In this document: positions 1-7,911 of the stretch, one piece after another
Numbering within the stretch: the stretch's first letter is position 1
How the letters are laid out: each line of letters opens with the position of its first letter
Source of the DNA: Proteobacteria bacterium UBA4457
Lineage (GTDB): Bacteria > Pseudomonadota > Gammaproteobacteria > Ga0077536
NCBI GenBank assembly: GCA_002390205.1
Contig: DGOV01000012.1
Span: 1-22,972 of the forward strand
DNA length: 22,972 nt
Direction of reading: 5' to 3'
Notes under the pieces: model-generated
Databases searched by the model: none
Seen by the model: the letters and a program-made list of their open reading frames with translations, nothing else
What the model was told of the DNA's origin: nothing
Translations under genes and position numbers: made by a program

Positions 1-3
1 GGT

Positions 4-429
4 ATGATCACACAGCCGAGCCAGATGGCCCATGGGTACACGATGGCGCAACACACCGATAAGCCGACTAAGGGTCTTAGCTTTATTCCTTACTCCATAC
101 TAAAAGATGAACCCTATACTCCTGGGGTGGGGCCGATTAGAGGAGGCGTTACTAATCTGTCAGCTAAAGTCGATCGTTATCGCACCTCACAAGGCTTTAT
201 GACGCAAGAACAATTAAATAAGGAATGTCGCTCATTTACGATGACGTGCTGCCAGGAAAAATACCGTTTGTTATGTGCTGATTGGGTCAAATATCACTAT
301 GATACCGAGCTTGCTGATGAGCTATTTAGGATTGAGCAAAAAAACTCGAGAAATCTAAAAGATCGTGGGGCTGGATTGACTTGTCAGGATATTGAGCACA
401 TGCGTCTCGCACGAGTAGAAAAAGCATAA
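4..429 (+). CDS. Unrecognised protein, possibly 5'-truncated by the window edge
   Basis: I do not recognise this protein. The reading frame is open to the first base of the window, so the ATG at position 4 may be internal and the gene may begin further left; no ribosome binding site can be judged because only three bases precede it. The 141 visible residues are hydrophilic, with no membrane segment or signal peptide. The N-terminal part is rich in Pro and Gly (a PYTPGVGPIRGG stretch near residues 37-48). The C-terminal half looks helical and charged, with an adjacent Cys pair (TCCQEK) near residues 81-86 and single Cys residues on either side of it. It is followed after 13 bases by the winged-helix-like gene and then the dehydrogenase, all on one strand, which suggests a three-gene or longer operon. 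That it is a real gene rests on this operon position and on the good ribosome binding site just after its stop. Confidence 0.6.
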   Translation: MITQPSQMAHGYTMAQHTDKPTKGLSFIPYSILKDEPYTPGVGPIRGGVTNLSAKVDRYRTSQGFMTQEQLNKECRSFTMTCCQEKYRLLCADWVKYHYDTELADELFRIEQKNSRNLKDRGAGLTCQDIEHMRLARVEKA

Positions 430-442
430 AGGAGAAACGAAT

Positions 443-1048
443 ATGGTGACCCCAATTCACGCGATAATGCATTCTACTGCTGTGAAAAAGAATGCTGACA
501 GAAATATGCTTGCTAGTCATGTAGGGCTTTCGGAGGAAGTGTTTTCAAAAGTGTTGGCGGATGCTGTGGTGACCGAGAGATTGGTTGAAATAGAGGGCCG
601 CTATTTACTAACGCCTTCAGGCCAAATGATTGTGCACAGCGAATATTCAAGATTCTATGCGCATATTCGAACCGATCAGAGCTTTGTAGATGCCTACAAA
701 AAATTCGAATATATAAATACAGATCTGAAGCTACTAATTACACAATGGCAGATGGTTGAGCTTGCCGATAAACTGATCAGTAATGATCACAGTGATGTCG
801 ATTATGATAACCAAATAATTGATAAGATCGGTAATTTACACGAACGTTATCAACCTATTTTAGAGATCATGACAACTCTTTTACCGCGATTGTCTTTTTA
901 TCAGGACAAGCTAATGGAAGCGTTAGAGAAAGCGGAAGATGGAGAGATCCAATGGGTAAGTGATGCGCGGTTAGAAAGTTACCACACCATATGGTTCGAA
1001 ATGCACGAGGATCTTTTAAGAGTCTTAGGCCGAGATAGAGAAGAATAA
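443..1048 (+). CDS. Winged-helix-like protein of about 200 aa, function unknown
   Basis: The 201-residue protein starts with a segment (about residues 1-60) that reads like a winged helix: a short helix, a recognition-helix-like stretch around GLSEEVFSKVLADAV, then a wing-like EIEGRYLLTPSGQ. The remaining residues are predicted helical, with conserved-looking aromatic features: TQWQM near 110, a SNDHSDVDYD stretch near 123-132, and an ESYHTIWFEMHEDLL segment near the C-terminus. From memory, proteins of this shape occur in Actinobacteria and Proteobacteria beside phosphoenolpyruvate-synthase-like (dikinase) subunits; that is an impression, not a search result. A strong AAGGAG ribosome binding site lies just before the ATG. 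It sits 13 bases after the unknown first gene and 22 bases before the dehydrogenase gene. It may be a regulator, or an enzyme subunit that uses a winged-helix fold for contacts. No function is assigned. Confidence 0.7.
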   Translation: MVTPIHAIMHSTAVKKNADRNMLASHVGLSEEVFSKVLADAVVTERLVEIEGRYLLTPSGQMIVHSEYSRFYAHIRTDQSFVDAYKKFEYINTDLKLLITQWQMVELADKLISNDHSDVDYDNQIIDKIGNLHERYQPILEIMTTLLPRLSFYQDKLMEALEKAEDGEIQWVSDARLESYHTIWFEMHEDLLRVLGRDREE

Positions 1049-1070
1049 AAGAATTTAAAGGATTACATTC

Positions 1071-1853
1071 ATGGCTAGATTAGAAGGGAAAATTGCACTC
1101 ATTACTGGAGCAGGTACTGGGATTGGCAGGGCATGCATGGAGCTTTTCGCCAACGAAGGGGCGACAGTTTTTGGTGTTTCGAGAACACAGAGCAACCTTG
1201 ATAAAACTATGTCATTAGTTCGAGCGTCCAATGGAAATGGCAAGACGTTTAGTGCGGATCTATCGCAACCGGAAGAGGTACAGAATGCTATAGATGATTG
1301 TTTAACCTCGTTTGGACGTATCGACGTCTTACTGAATGCTGCGGGAGTGGGTTATAACTTGCGTGAAAGTAGTCAGGGATCTATGGATCCTATTGATACG
1401 ACGCCTATTGATAAATGGAAAGAGGTTATGGCAGCTAATCTGGATAGCGTTTTCTATGTATCTCGACTTGTCATTAAACAGATGAAGCTGCAACAAAAAG
1501 GATCTGTAGTGAACATCTCCAGTATCTTTGGGTTGGGAGGTGCGGCTGATGCACATACTTATACAGCCACTAAAGGGGCGATTATCAATTTGACAAAGTC
1601 TATGGCGGTGGCTTACGTGGACGACAAGATTAGATGCAATGTAGTTGCGCCTGGCTTCGTTCAGACACAGATGGTGGAAAGCGTTATTCCGGATCTTTTC
1701 TCAGAAGTGAACCCTAAGTTGGTTTCTCCTATGGGACGGCCTGCCACTCCAGAAGAAGTGGCTTACGCAAGTCTGTTTTTCGCCTGTGAAGAATCATCAT
1801 ATTGCACTGGCACTGTGCTTGCCGTCGACGGCGGTGCTACTGGGAGAGCCTGA
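1071..1853 (+). CDS. Short-chain dehydrogenase/reductase (SDR family)
   Basis: This is a cytoplasmic NAD(P)-dependent oxidoreductase of the classical SDR family, 260 residues, the usual length. The cofactor motif TGAGTGIG lies at residues 12-19, the NAAG motif at 89-92, the structural Asn at about 123, and the catalytic Ser (NISS, 148-151), Tyr164 and Lys168 (YTATK) are all present. The C-terminus carries the usual GRPATPEEVA and TGTVLAVDGG stretches. An Arg after the second strand (VSRTQ, about 36-40) hints at NADP(H) preference, which is inference. The substrate is not readable: FabG-like 3-oxoacyl reductases, alcohol and hydroxysteroid dehydrogenases share these motifs. The ATG is preceded by an AAAGGA ribosome binding site. 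As the third gene of the local operon it probably carries out a redox step in the same pathway as its neighbours. Confidence 0.9.
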   Translation: MARLEGKIALITGAGTGIGRACMELFANEGATVFGVSRTQSNLDKTMSLVRASNGNGKTFSADLSQPEEVQNAIDDCLTSFGRIDVLLNAAGVGYNLRESSQGSMDPIDTTPIDKWKEVMAANLDSVFYVSRLVIKQMKLQQKGSVVNISSIFGLGGAADAHTYTATKGAIINLTKSMAVAYVDDKIRCNVVAPGFVQTQMVESVIPDLFSEVNPKLVSPMGRPATPEEVAYASLFFACEESSYCTGTVLAVDGGATGRA

Positions 1854-1908
1854 GTCGCGCATATGTAGTTTCATGTATCGAGGGTTACTAACCTAAAGCG
1901 CAATTCCC

Positions 1909-3717
1909 CTAGCTCTTTTGACTATTTTTAAGTTTGCTACGTAGGCTAGAAGTTTTTTCTAGATCCACAGACAAGTTGCTGTTTTCGACTCTTCCTTGGA
2001 AAGCAACGCCATAAACTTCTTCAGCTCTCTTGATGGTTTCCCATTTTTCGACAACGTCTTTTAGCACTTTTTCAGGGTTTCTTTCTACAGCTGCTCCATA
2101 TCCCCCTCCACCTGTGTCTGTTCCCCTTATAAACTCTCCAGGCTCCAGTGTTATCTCGACTACGCCTGCAAGCTTTTCTTCAGCTCCTGTTTTCCCTATA
2201 TGCCAGCTCGTCGCGAGAGGACCCGCTTCTCCTCCACGGACACCTTGGGGCGGAAAATGCTGCCCATCGCACGCCACGACAACAGTCATTTTATCTTTCC
2301 TTGGACCATAGATAACTTCTGCTCCGGGACCTCCTCTAAATTTTCCCGCGCCACCACCACCCGGTATGACTTTTAGAGACTTAAATAGTATCGGATATTT
2401 GGACTCGTCCACTTCGACACTACCTCTGTACATTCGTCCCGCTGCAACGGGCAGTCCATAATTAAGCCATCCATCAGAGGTCGGGCTGGCCGGGCCACCG
2501 TTGACTATTAACCATTCCTGATTAATATAATCGCCGCCGTTGGAGCGCCAGTCTTTTCCAGATATTACCCCTGCAGCAGCGCCCATACCTACACCACCTT
2601 CCGCGAGGCCGTGATTATCACTGAGTTGTGCAAACGCCGCTTGTGTTGCATTTAGGACGCGATCCGCAACATTTGTCGTGGCCATAGACGCGCTGTGTGG
2701 AAATTTTGGTGCGCCTGTTATGCAACCGTCTCTAAGCTTAATATTGACACGAGAGAAACTACCACCGTTAACAGGCACTGCTTCTAAACAGTTAAAAACT
2801 CCAGCCATAGCGGTACTGGTAGCGGTTGCAACAGTCATGTTGAGACCGAAATCTTTGTTATCCTCGTTCTTGGTAAGATCTACTTCTATCGTTCCGTTGT
2901 CCGAGTCTATATCTACATCAACTCTGATATCTAATCCTTCTGGCAGTACCGTGCCTAGTGGGTCCAAATGCCCCCAGCTAGTTAGTTTTCCGCTAGGCAT
3001 CTTCTTAATAGCCGAAGTCATGCGGCGTTCAGAGTAGGAAAACCAGTCTTTCATGAACTGCTGAATCGTTTCAATGCCATATCTTTCAACAAGCTTAATG
3101 AGTCGTCTTTCTCCAATTCGCGCGGAGCCGATTTGAGCAAGGTAATCTCCGTACCATTGCTCAGGTACTCGGATTCTTCTTTTGCACATTCTTATAATGT
3201 CATCTACATCCTGATAGTCGTTCTGAATCTTTACGCAAGGAAATATCAGCGCACCTTCCTCATAAACGTCTTTTGCATAAGCATGATAAGTACTAGGTAT
3301 TGAGTTTCCGCAATCGGCCATATGAGCTTTGGCACAAGTCGTAAAAAGATGAACGCCATCAATTACAACTGGAACCATCACCATGTGATCGGCTGCGTGC
3401 GTATTCCCAGCATAAGGATCATTATCTAGAAATGCATCGCCTGGTTTGAGATTTTTATGCAAAGCAGTCATTGACTCCCCTTGCAATGGACTACCAAATA
3501 TATGGATAGGGAGTCCATCTCCCGGACACAGAAGCTGATTGTCAGCGGTGATAATAGAGCAGGAAAAATCTCTCACGACAGCTAAGACAGCTGAACGGGC
3601 TGTACGGAGAAGCGTATTGGTCATCTCAGCTACGATCGCATTAATACGGTTAGATAGGACAGCCATGTGGACCGGATCCATCTCATAGGAAACAGCATTT
3701 TCTTTCTCAGTATTCAT
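1909..3717 (-). CDS. hyuB: Hydantoinase B / oxoprolinase family subunit
   Basis: This is the B-type subunit of the hydantoinase/oxoprolinase/acetone-carboxylase superfamily. These enzymes act on cyclic amides, or carboxylate ketones, in an ATP-dependent reaction carried out with the A subunit. The 602 residues match the usual HyuB length. Family hallmarks are seen: an N-terminal RTARSAVLAVVRDFSCSI stretch (about 38-55), a putative metal-binding NDPYAGNTHAADH segment at 99-111, AHMADCG at 131-137 and VYEEGALIFP at 151-160. A Gly-rich GGGGAGKFRGGPGAE stretch and a DTGGGGYG segment lie toward the C-terminus. Its ATG overlaps the stop of hyuA by four bases (ATGA), so the two are translationally coupled. 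The substrate could be a hydantoin, 5-oxoproline, a lactam, or a ketone for carboxylation; the sequence does not decide. Confidence 0.9.
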   Translation of the reverse strand: MNTEKENAVSYEMDPVHMAVLSNRINAIVAEMTNTLLRTARSAVLAVVRDFSCSIITADNQLLCPGDGLPIHIFGSPLQGESMTALHKNLKPGDAFLDNDPYAGNTHAADHMVMVPVVIDGVHLFTTCAKAHMADCGNSIPSTYHAYAKDVYEEGALIFPCVKIQNDYQDVDDIIRMCKRRIRVPEQWYGDYLAQIGSARIGERRLIKLVERYGIETIQQFMKDWFSYSERRMTSAIKKMPSGKLTSWGHLDPLGTVLPEGLDIRVDVDIDSDNGTIEVDLTKNEDNKDFGLNMTVATATSTAMAGVFNCLEAVPVNGGSFSRVNIKLRDGCITGAPKFPHSASMATTNVADRVLNATQAAFAQLSDNHGLAEGGVGMGAAAGVISGKDWRSNGGDYINQEWLIVNGGPASPTSDGWLNYGLPVAAGRMYRGSVEVDESKYPILFKSLKVIPGGGGAGKFRGGPGAEVIYGPRKDKMTVVVACDGQHFPPQGVRGGEAGPLATSWHIGKTGAEEKLAGVVEITLEPGEFIRGTDTGGGGYGAAVERNPEKVLKDVVEKWETIKRAEEVYGVAFQGRVENSNLSVDLEKTSSLRSKLKNSQKS

Positions 3718-5804
3718 ATTAGACCTTGCTCTGATGGTGTTAAAATATACCTTCCTCCAGCACTCACTTTGACTGTCGAGCCGGGGTTTATCACTAGCGT
3801 TGATGTCGGCTCTTCTATGATAGCTGGTCCTTTTATGAGAGCACCTGTACTTAAATTTTGTCCTAAAAATATTGGCGTCTCCACTAGAGACCCGCCTCCA
3901 AAGTAGGCTGGTCGGCGCCTGTCTTCATCGACTACCTCACTGCCGTCTGTTCTGCCTGGTTCTAGAGAGGGCGCGTTTACGTCTGCTATCAGCCGACCCC
4001 GCCAGTTCAAACATTCCACAGTTTGTCCTTCATCTGTTATTGCAAATACTCGATCATGCATTTTATGAAAGGCATCTACGAGGGCAGTGACATCGTTTTC
4101 ATTAGTAAAGTGTCCGGTTTCAATTTCAACTTCGAGTTCCCAGACTTGGAACCGGTATCGGGCTTCAACAAAATACCGCTTTTTGATTTTATCGAATCCA
4201 CGCAACCGTAGCCGTTCTGCAAACTCATCTAAAGTTTGATTAATCTTGCCAAGCGCCTCATTGACGCCGTCGTAATCGAACATATCTGTAGCTGTTAATT
4301 TACTGGCACCCGTTTCGGTGATGATATCTGAAAACTGCATTCCAGAAGCACTTAACGCACCTGCTGTTCGAGGAATGAGTACAGTTGTACAGCCTAGTTC
4401 AGCGGCTATCGGAGCAATACCCAGTCCTCCAGCTCCACCGCCGGCGACCAAGGTAGAGTCGGCAGGATTAATCCCTTCATTTACTGTTAGCTCCTTGATC
4501 GCTTGAATCATATTTTCATTAGCAACCGCCATGATTGCAAAAGCGGTTTGTTGCACATTTTGTTGCAATGTTTCTGCTAACGGTTTGATAGATGTGATAG
4601 CAGCTTTTTCATTTAATTGCATTCTTCCGCCGAGGAAATGTGAAGGGTCGATATAGCCTAAGACTACAGCAGCATCAGTCACCGTTGGTTGGGTGCCACC
4701 CAGATTATACGAAGCTGGTCCAGGCTCTGAACCTGCGGACTGCGGTCCTACTTGAAGAAGACCTCCGCTATCTACCCAGGCTATTGACCCGCCGCCTGCG
4801 CCAATACTATGCACGGCGACAGATGCCATTCCCAAGTTATCTCCGGTCCATTGAGGACCAAGCCAAGTATCTCTCGTGAATTCCACCTGTCCGTCGCGTA
4901 CTAGACTGACGTCAAAGGTTGTTCCACCAGCATCACAGACAATCACATCGTCACTGAGTTGCTCGGCGGTGGTATAAGCCAACCCAGCAATAGGTGCCAT
5001 GGCAGGCCCAGACTTCACTAAGAAAATTGGTTTTTCTACTACGTCTTGTAAATGCATTACCCCACCAAAAGACGTACTTACTAACACATCGTTTTTGTAA
5101 CCGGCATTTATTAAGTCCTTTTCAAGAGTGAGCAGGTATTCTTGCATTAAAGGCTTCAGAGAGGCATCAATCGCAGTAGATGATGCTCGTCTGTATTCTC
5201 TTAAAATAGGGTTGATATCACTTGAAAGAGTATATGGGATCCCAGGTAAAATCTTTTCGATCAAAGCTGCAATGAGCTTCTCGTGCGCTGGGTTTGCAAC
5301 AGACCAAAGGAGACATACCGCGATAGCTTCTATTCCTTTTTCAGGAAAAGTCTTTAGTAACGACGTAACTTTCATTTCATCCAACGAAGTTTCTATACCA
5401 CCTTCGGCGCTTATCCTTTCAGGGACCTCAAACGTCAGACTTCTAGGGATATAAGGGTCTGGATATTCCATACGGAGATTGTGTGTCTCTGATTTACCCC
5501 CTTCCTTTAGGAGCAGCGTATCAGGAAAGCCTTCAGTGCTTATGAATGCTGTCCGAGCTGTTTTTCTTTCAACTATTCCGTTGGTCGCTCGGGTGGTGCC
5601 GTAGATGAATACTGAGGTGTCTTGCAGTAAATCTTTTACTGATGAGTTGAGTTCATCTGAGACCACTTCTAAGGCAGCTGAGATGCTAGCGAACGCTCTT
5701 TTTTTATCAGTCAGTGCCTTACCTACAGTAAAGCGTCCAGTTTCGTCTGTCACGACGACGTCAGTAAATGTTCCACCCGTGTCAACGGAAATTCTATAAG
5801 TCAT
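3714..5804 (-). CDS. hyuA: Hydantoinase A / oxoprolinase family subunit (ATP-binding)
   Basis: This is the A-type, ATP-binding subunit paired with the hyuB product. The 696-residue protein opens with the actin-like phosphate-1 motif DTGGTFTD at residues 8-15. It has the phosphate-2 motif DAGGTTFDVS at 291-300, the family signature SIGAGGGSIAWVDSGG at about 333-348 followed by GPQSAGSEPGPA, and VAGGGAGGLG at about 453-462. These residues build the hydrolysis site that phosphorylates the substrate carbonyl in characterised family members. Length fits N-methylhydantoinase HyuA and acetone/acetophenone carboxylase subunits alike. It is the first gene of a two-gene minus-strand operon reading away from the SRP RNA gene. 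No third carboxylase subunit gene is visible downstream in this window, which slightly favours a hydantoinase-like or two-subunit enzyme; that is weak inference. Confidence 0.9.
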   Translation of the reverse strand: MTYRISVDTGGTFTDVVVTDETGRFTVGKALTDKKRAFASISAALEVVSDELNSSVKDLLQDTSVFIYGTTRATNGIVERKTARTAFISTEGFPDTLLLKEGGKSETHNLRMEYPDPYIPRSLTFEVPERISAEGGIETSLDEMKVTSLLKTFPEKGIEAIAVCLLWSVANPAHEKLIAALIEKILPGIPYTLSSDINPILREYRRASSTAIDASLKPLMQEYLLTLEKDLINAGYKNDVLVSTSFGGVMHLQDVVEKPIFLVKSGPAMAPIAGLAYTTAEQLSDDVIVCDAGGTTFDVSLVRDGQVEFTRDTWLGPQWTGDNLGMASVAVHSIGAGGGSIAWVDSGGLLQVGPQSAGSEPGPASYNLGGTQPTVTDAAVVLGYIDPSHFLGGRMQLNEKAAITSIKPLAETLQQNVQQTAFAIMAVANENMIQAIKELTVNEGINPADSTLVAGGGAGGLGIAPIAAELGCTTVLIPRTAGALSASGMQFSDIITETGASKLTATDMFDYDGVNEALGKINQTLDEFAERLRLRGFDKIKKRYFVEARYRFQVWELEVEIETGHFTNENDVTALVDAFHKMHDRVFAITDEGQTVECLNWRGRLIADVNAPSLEPGRTDGSEVVDEDRRRPAYFGGGSLVETPIFLGQNLSTGALIKGPAIIEEPTSTLVINPGSTVKVSAGGRYILTPSEQGLI

Positions 5805-6125
5805 TGAGTTCTCGCTTAGCTATTGAAATGTAGGGTTTATGTCTCTATTGCGGCTCAACTTATCACAATACCCCAGCCTGGGAAAGCAAGTTACTGTTGT
5901 ATTTTTAGAGTCCTCAATATTGAACTATATCTCAGCCATATTGCTTTTTTGAGACTTTGTGTCAGCGAAAATCTAAAATCACTGCTGTGGAAGAAAATTA
6001 TAAGTGCATATTGCTCTAGCAGATATCGAAAAAGGCTAGTAGCGTAGGAAATTATTTTCATATTCAATGACAATCAAAAATTTCAGCAATTGATCCTGTT
6101 TTTCTTGTAGAATATTTCTCTCAAT
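5805..6125. other. Intergenic region between hyuA and the SRP RNA gene
   Basis: This AT-rich stretch of about 320 bases contains no ORF I can support; the short frames crossing it have no ribosome binding site or recognisable product. It should hold the promoter of hyuA at its left end (see 5860-5889) and the promoter of the SRP RNA at its right end. For the latter, TAGAAT at 6108-6113 is a reasonable -10 box about a dozen bases before the RNA start. No good -35 lies at the proper distance: TTGATC at 6090-6095 leaves only a 12-base spacer. I see no tRNA, repeat or mobile-element end. Confidence 0.4.
5860..5889 (-). promoter_or_regulatory. Tentative hyuA promoter enclosing an 11-bp palindrome
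   Basis: On the minus strand TTGCTT (5889-5884) is followed after 18 bases by TGATAA (5865-5860), a weak sigma-70-like pair about 55 bases before the hyuA ATG. Between them lies the near-perfect palindrome CCCAGCCTGGG (5872-5882), a place where an operator could sit. Both boxes are poor matches to consensus, so this is only a candidate. Confidence 0.2.
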
Positions 6126-6232
6126 GGTGGCTATTTTGAAGGCCCATGGTTTAGCGATGTAAACCCCGTCAGGCCTGGAAGGGAGCAGCGGTAGCATAAA
6201 CTGGATGCATGGTAGCCCTAGAAATAGCCACC
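6126..6232 (+). ncRNA. ffs: 4.5S signal recognition particle RNA (bacterial small type)
   Basis: This is the RNA of the signal recognition particle, which binds Ffh and directs nascent membrane proteins to FtsY. The conserved apical domain is clear: GTCAGGCCTGGAAGGGAGCA at 6168-6187, with the GGAA tetraloop at 6177-6180 and the AGCAG asymmetric-loop region after it, very like the E. coli 4.5S core. The ends pair as a long terminal stem, GGTGGCTATTT at 6126-6136 with AAATAGCCACC at 6222-6232. The length of about 107 nt fits the short gammaproteobacterial form with no Alu domain. The position immediately upstream of dnaX is common in Gammaproteobacteria. The exact mature ends are inferred from the stem. 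Confidence 0.92.
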
Positions 6233-6279
6233 GCCGTTACTTTGGTGACCTAGATTAAGTAATATCGAGATGTCGTATT

Positions 6280-7860
6280 ATGAGCTACGAAGTGCTGGCG
6301 CGAAAATGGAGACCAACATCTTTCGATGAGGTAATAGGGCAATCCCATATTTTGCGCGCATTAGTCAATGCGCTAGATAGCGGAAGGATGCACCATGCCT
6401 ATTTGTTTTCTGGTACCAGAGGTGTAGGAAAAACAACGCTGGCGAGAGTACTCGCTCGGGCACTAAACTGCGAGAAAGGCCTGACTAGCAAGCCCTGTGG
6501 CTCATGTGGTTCCTGTAGAGAAATAGACGGCGGCCACTCTGTCGATCTAGTGGAGGTAGACGCGGCGTCGAGGACGAAAGTGGAAGAGACTCGTGACTTG
6601 CTAGATAACGTTCAATATTTACCTAGCTCTAGCCGATATAAGGTTTATCTGATAGATGAAGTCCACATGTTCTCTAACCATTCGTTTAATGCTCTTTTAA
6701 AGACTTTAGAGGAGCCTCCTCCTCACGTAAAGTTTCTACTCGCCACTACTGATCCTAAGAAGTTGCCTGTAACTGTTCTATCACGGTGCTTGCAGTTGAA
6801 TCTCTCTAAAGTTGAGAAAACAGAAATTTCTGACTACCTAGCAAAAATATTGAATTTAGAAGGGATACCGTTTGAAGAAGATGGACTCGTCACAATAGCA
6901 AAGAATGCTGGAGGTAGCGTGCGTGATGCTTTGAGTCTGCTTGATCAGGCAATAGCACATGGGGGCGGAGCAGTTAAGACGGATAATGTTTTAGCAATGC
7001 TTGGAGCTGTGGACCAGTCGTATATTATTTCTCTGTTGAAGTGTTTAGCTGATGGAGACGGGCATAATTTAATAAAAGCGTCTAGAGCTTTTGGAGCATT
7101 TGCTCCTGATTACAGCTCAGTATTGACCGACATGTTATCTGTTTTAGTTAGGGTCGCGACAGTTCAGGCGCTTGGCTCAGCAAATCAAAAAATCGAAAGT
7201 GATGAAGAAATTATCGAACTTGCGCGAGAGGTGTCTGCTGAAGACTGTCAATTATTCTATCAAATTGCATTAGTCGGCCGAAAAGATCTTGAGATCACGC
7301 CTGATCCGGAATCAGGTTTTGAAATGAATTTGCTGCGTATGTTAGCCTTCAGAAAAAAAGACTTTTCTGAGGTTACTAAGCAGCTTGAAGAAAAGTCCAA
7401 TGAAGAGGTCTCCAAAAAAAAAAGTGAGCAACTAGCCGACCAAGCTGAAGTCGAAGTGGCCAAAGAAGTAGCACTTTGCAGTAATGAGGATTGGCATGCT
7501 GTTGTGAATAGCCTAGATATTAACGGGCTTGCGCGTGAATTGGCGAGACACGCTATATTTGTAGAACTGGATCAAAATTCTTTGAAATTATCTGTTGCAT
7601 CGAAGCATGACAAGCTAATGCAAAAGAGGGCAGTTGACACTTTAGAACAGCAGGTTTCGTCCTATCTGGGACAGGGAGTAACGCTTTCAGTCAGTGTCGC
7701 CGAAGGTGATAGTTTGGCTTTATCGCTATCTGAACAAACTCTAGCAAATGAGCTGGAAGCACAGAGGACTGCCGAGAAAAAAGCTCGTGAAGATCCCACC
7801 GTAGTTGCTCTCAGCGAAAAATTCGATGCGGTAATGACAACAGTGTCACGAAAGACTTAG
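6280..7860 (+). CDS. dnaX: DNA polymerase III subunits tau and gamma
   Basis: This is the clamp-loader ATPase that loads the beta clamp and, in the long tau form, ties the polymerase cores to the helicase. The AAA+ core is intact: Walker A GTRGVGKT at 45-52, four zinc Cys at 64, 73, 76 and 79 (the same numbers as in E. coli), Walker B LIDEVHM at about 125-131, and the sensor/arginine-finger segment SRCLQL near 168. At 526 residues it is shorter than E. coli tau (643), mainly in the C-terminal polymerase- and helicase-binding domains. A run of ten A at codons 379-382 probably generates a 382-residue gamma product (see 7405-7435). The gene follows the SRP RNA by 47 bases and precedes ybaB and recR, the standard bacterial order. 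Confidence 0.97.
   Translation: MSYEVLARKWRPTSFDEVIGQSHILRALVNALDSGRMHHAYLFSGTRGVGKTTLARVLARALNCEKGLTSKPCGSCGSCREIDGGHSVDLVEVDAASRTKVEETRDLLDNVQYLPSSSRYKVYLIDEVHMFSNHSFNALLKTLEEPPPHVKFLLATTDPKKLPVTVLSRCLQLNLSKVEKTEISDYLAKILNLEGIPFEEDGLVTIAKNAGGSVRDALSLLDQAIAHGGGAVKTDNVLAMLGAVDQSYIISLLKCLADGDGHNLIKASRAFGAFAPDYSSVLTDMLSVLVRVATVQALGSANQKIESDEEIIELAREVSAEDCQLFYQIALVGRKDLEITPDPESGFEMNLLRMLAFRKKDFSEVTKQLEEKSNEEVSKKKSEQLADQAEVEVAKEVALCSNEDWHAVVNSLDINGLARELARHAIFVELDQNSLKLSVASKHDKLMQKRAVDTLEQQVSSYLGQGVTLSVSVAEGDSLALSLSEQTLANELEAQRTAEKKAREDPTVVALSEKFDAVMTTVSRKT
7405..7435 (+). promoter_or_regulatory. Probable programmed frameshift / slippage site in dnaX
   Basis: Ten consecutive A occupy 7414-7423 inside dnaX (in frame TCC AAA AAA AAA AGT GAG). 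A -1 ribosomal shift, or insertion of one A by the RNA polymerase, gives AAG then TGA at 7425-7427. A +1 shift, or loss of one A, gives GTG AGC AAC then TAG at 7433-7435. A Shine-Dalgarno-like GAGG (7405-7408) lies just upstream, as in the E. coli dnaX stimulator. A weak 4-bp stem (7437-7440 with 7450-7453) follows; no strong hairpin is seen. The truncated protein would keep the whole clamp-loader core. Confidence 0.7.
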
Positions 7861-7911
7861 CTGCTAGCTAGCACAGGCGTTACCAGCTTAAAAAAGGGAG
7901 TATCACTTACC

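Noticed and set aside
1868..1908. GGTTACTAACC palindrome as a shared terminator between the SDR gene and hyuB
   Set aside because: The stem is only 5 bp with a one-base centre and is not followed by a T run on either strand.
5823..6073. Short ORFs on both strands in the hyuA-SRP RNA gap
   Set aside because: They have no ribosome binding site or family features, and lie in AT-rich non-coding sequence next to promoters.
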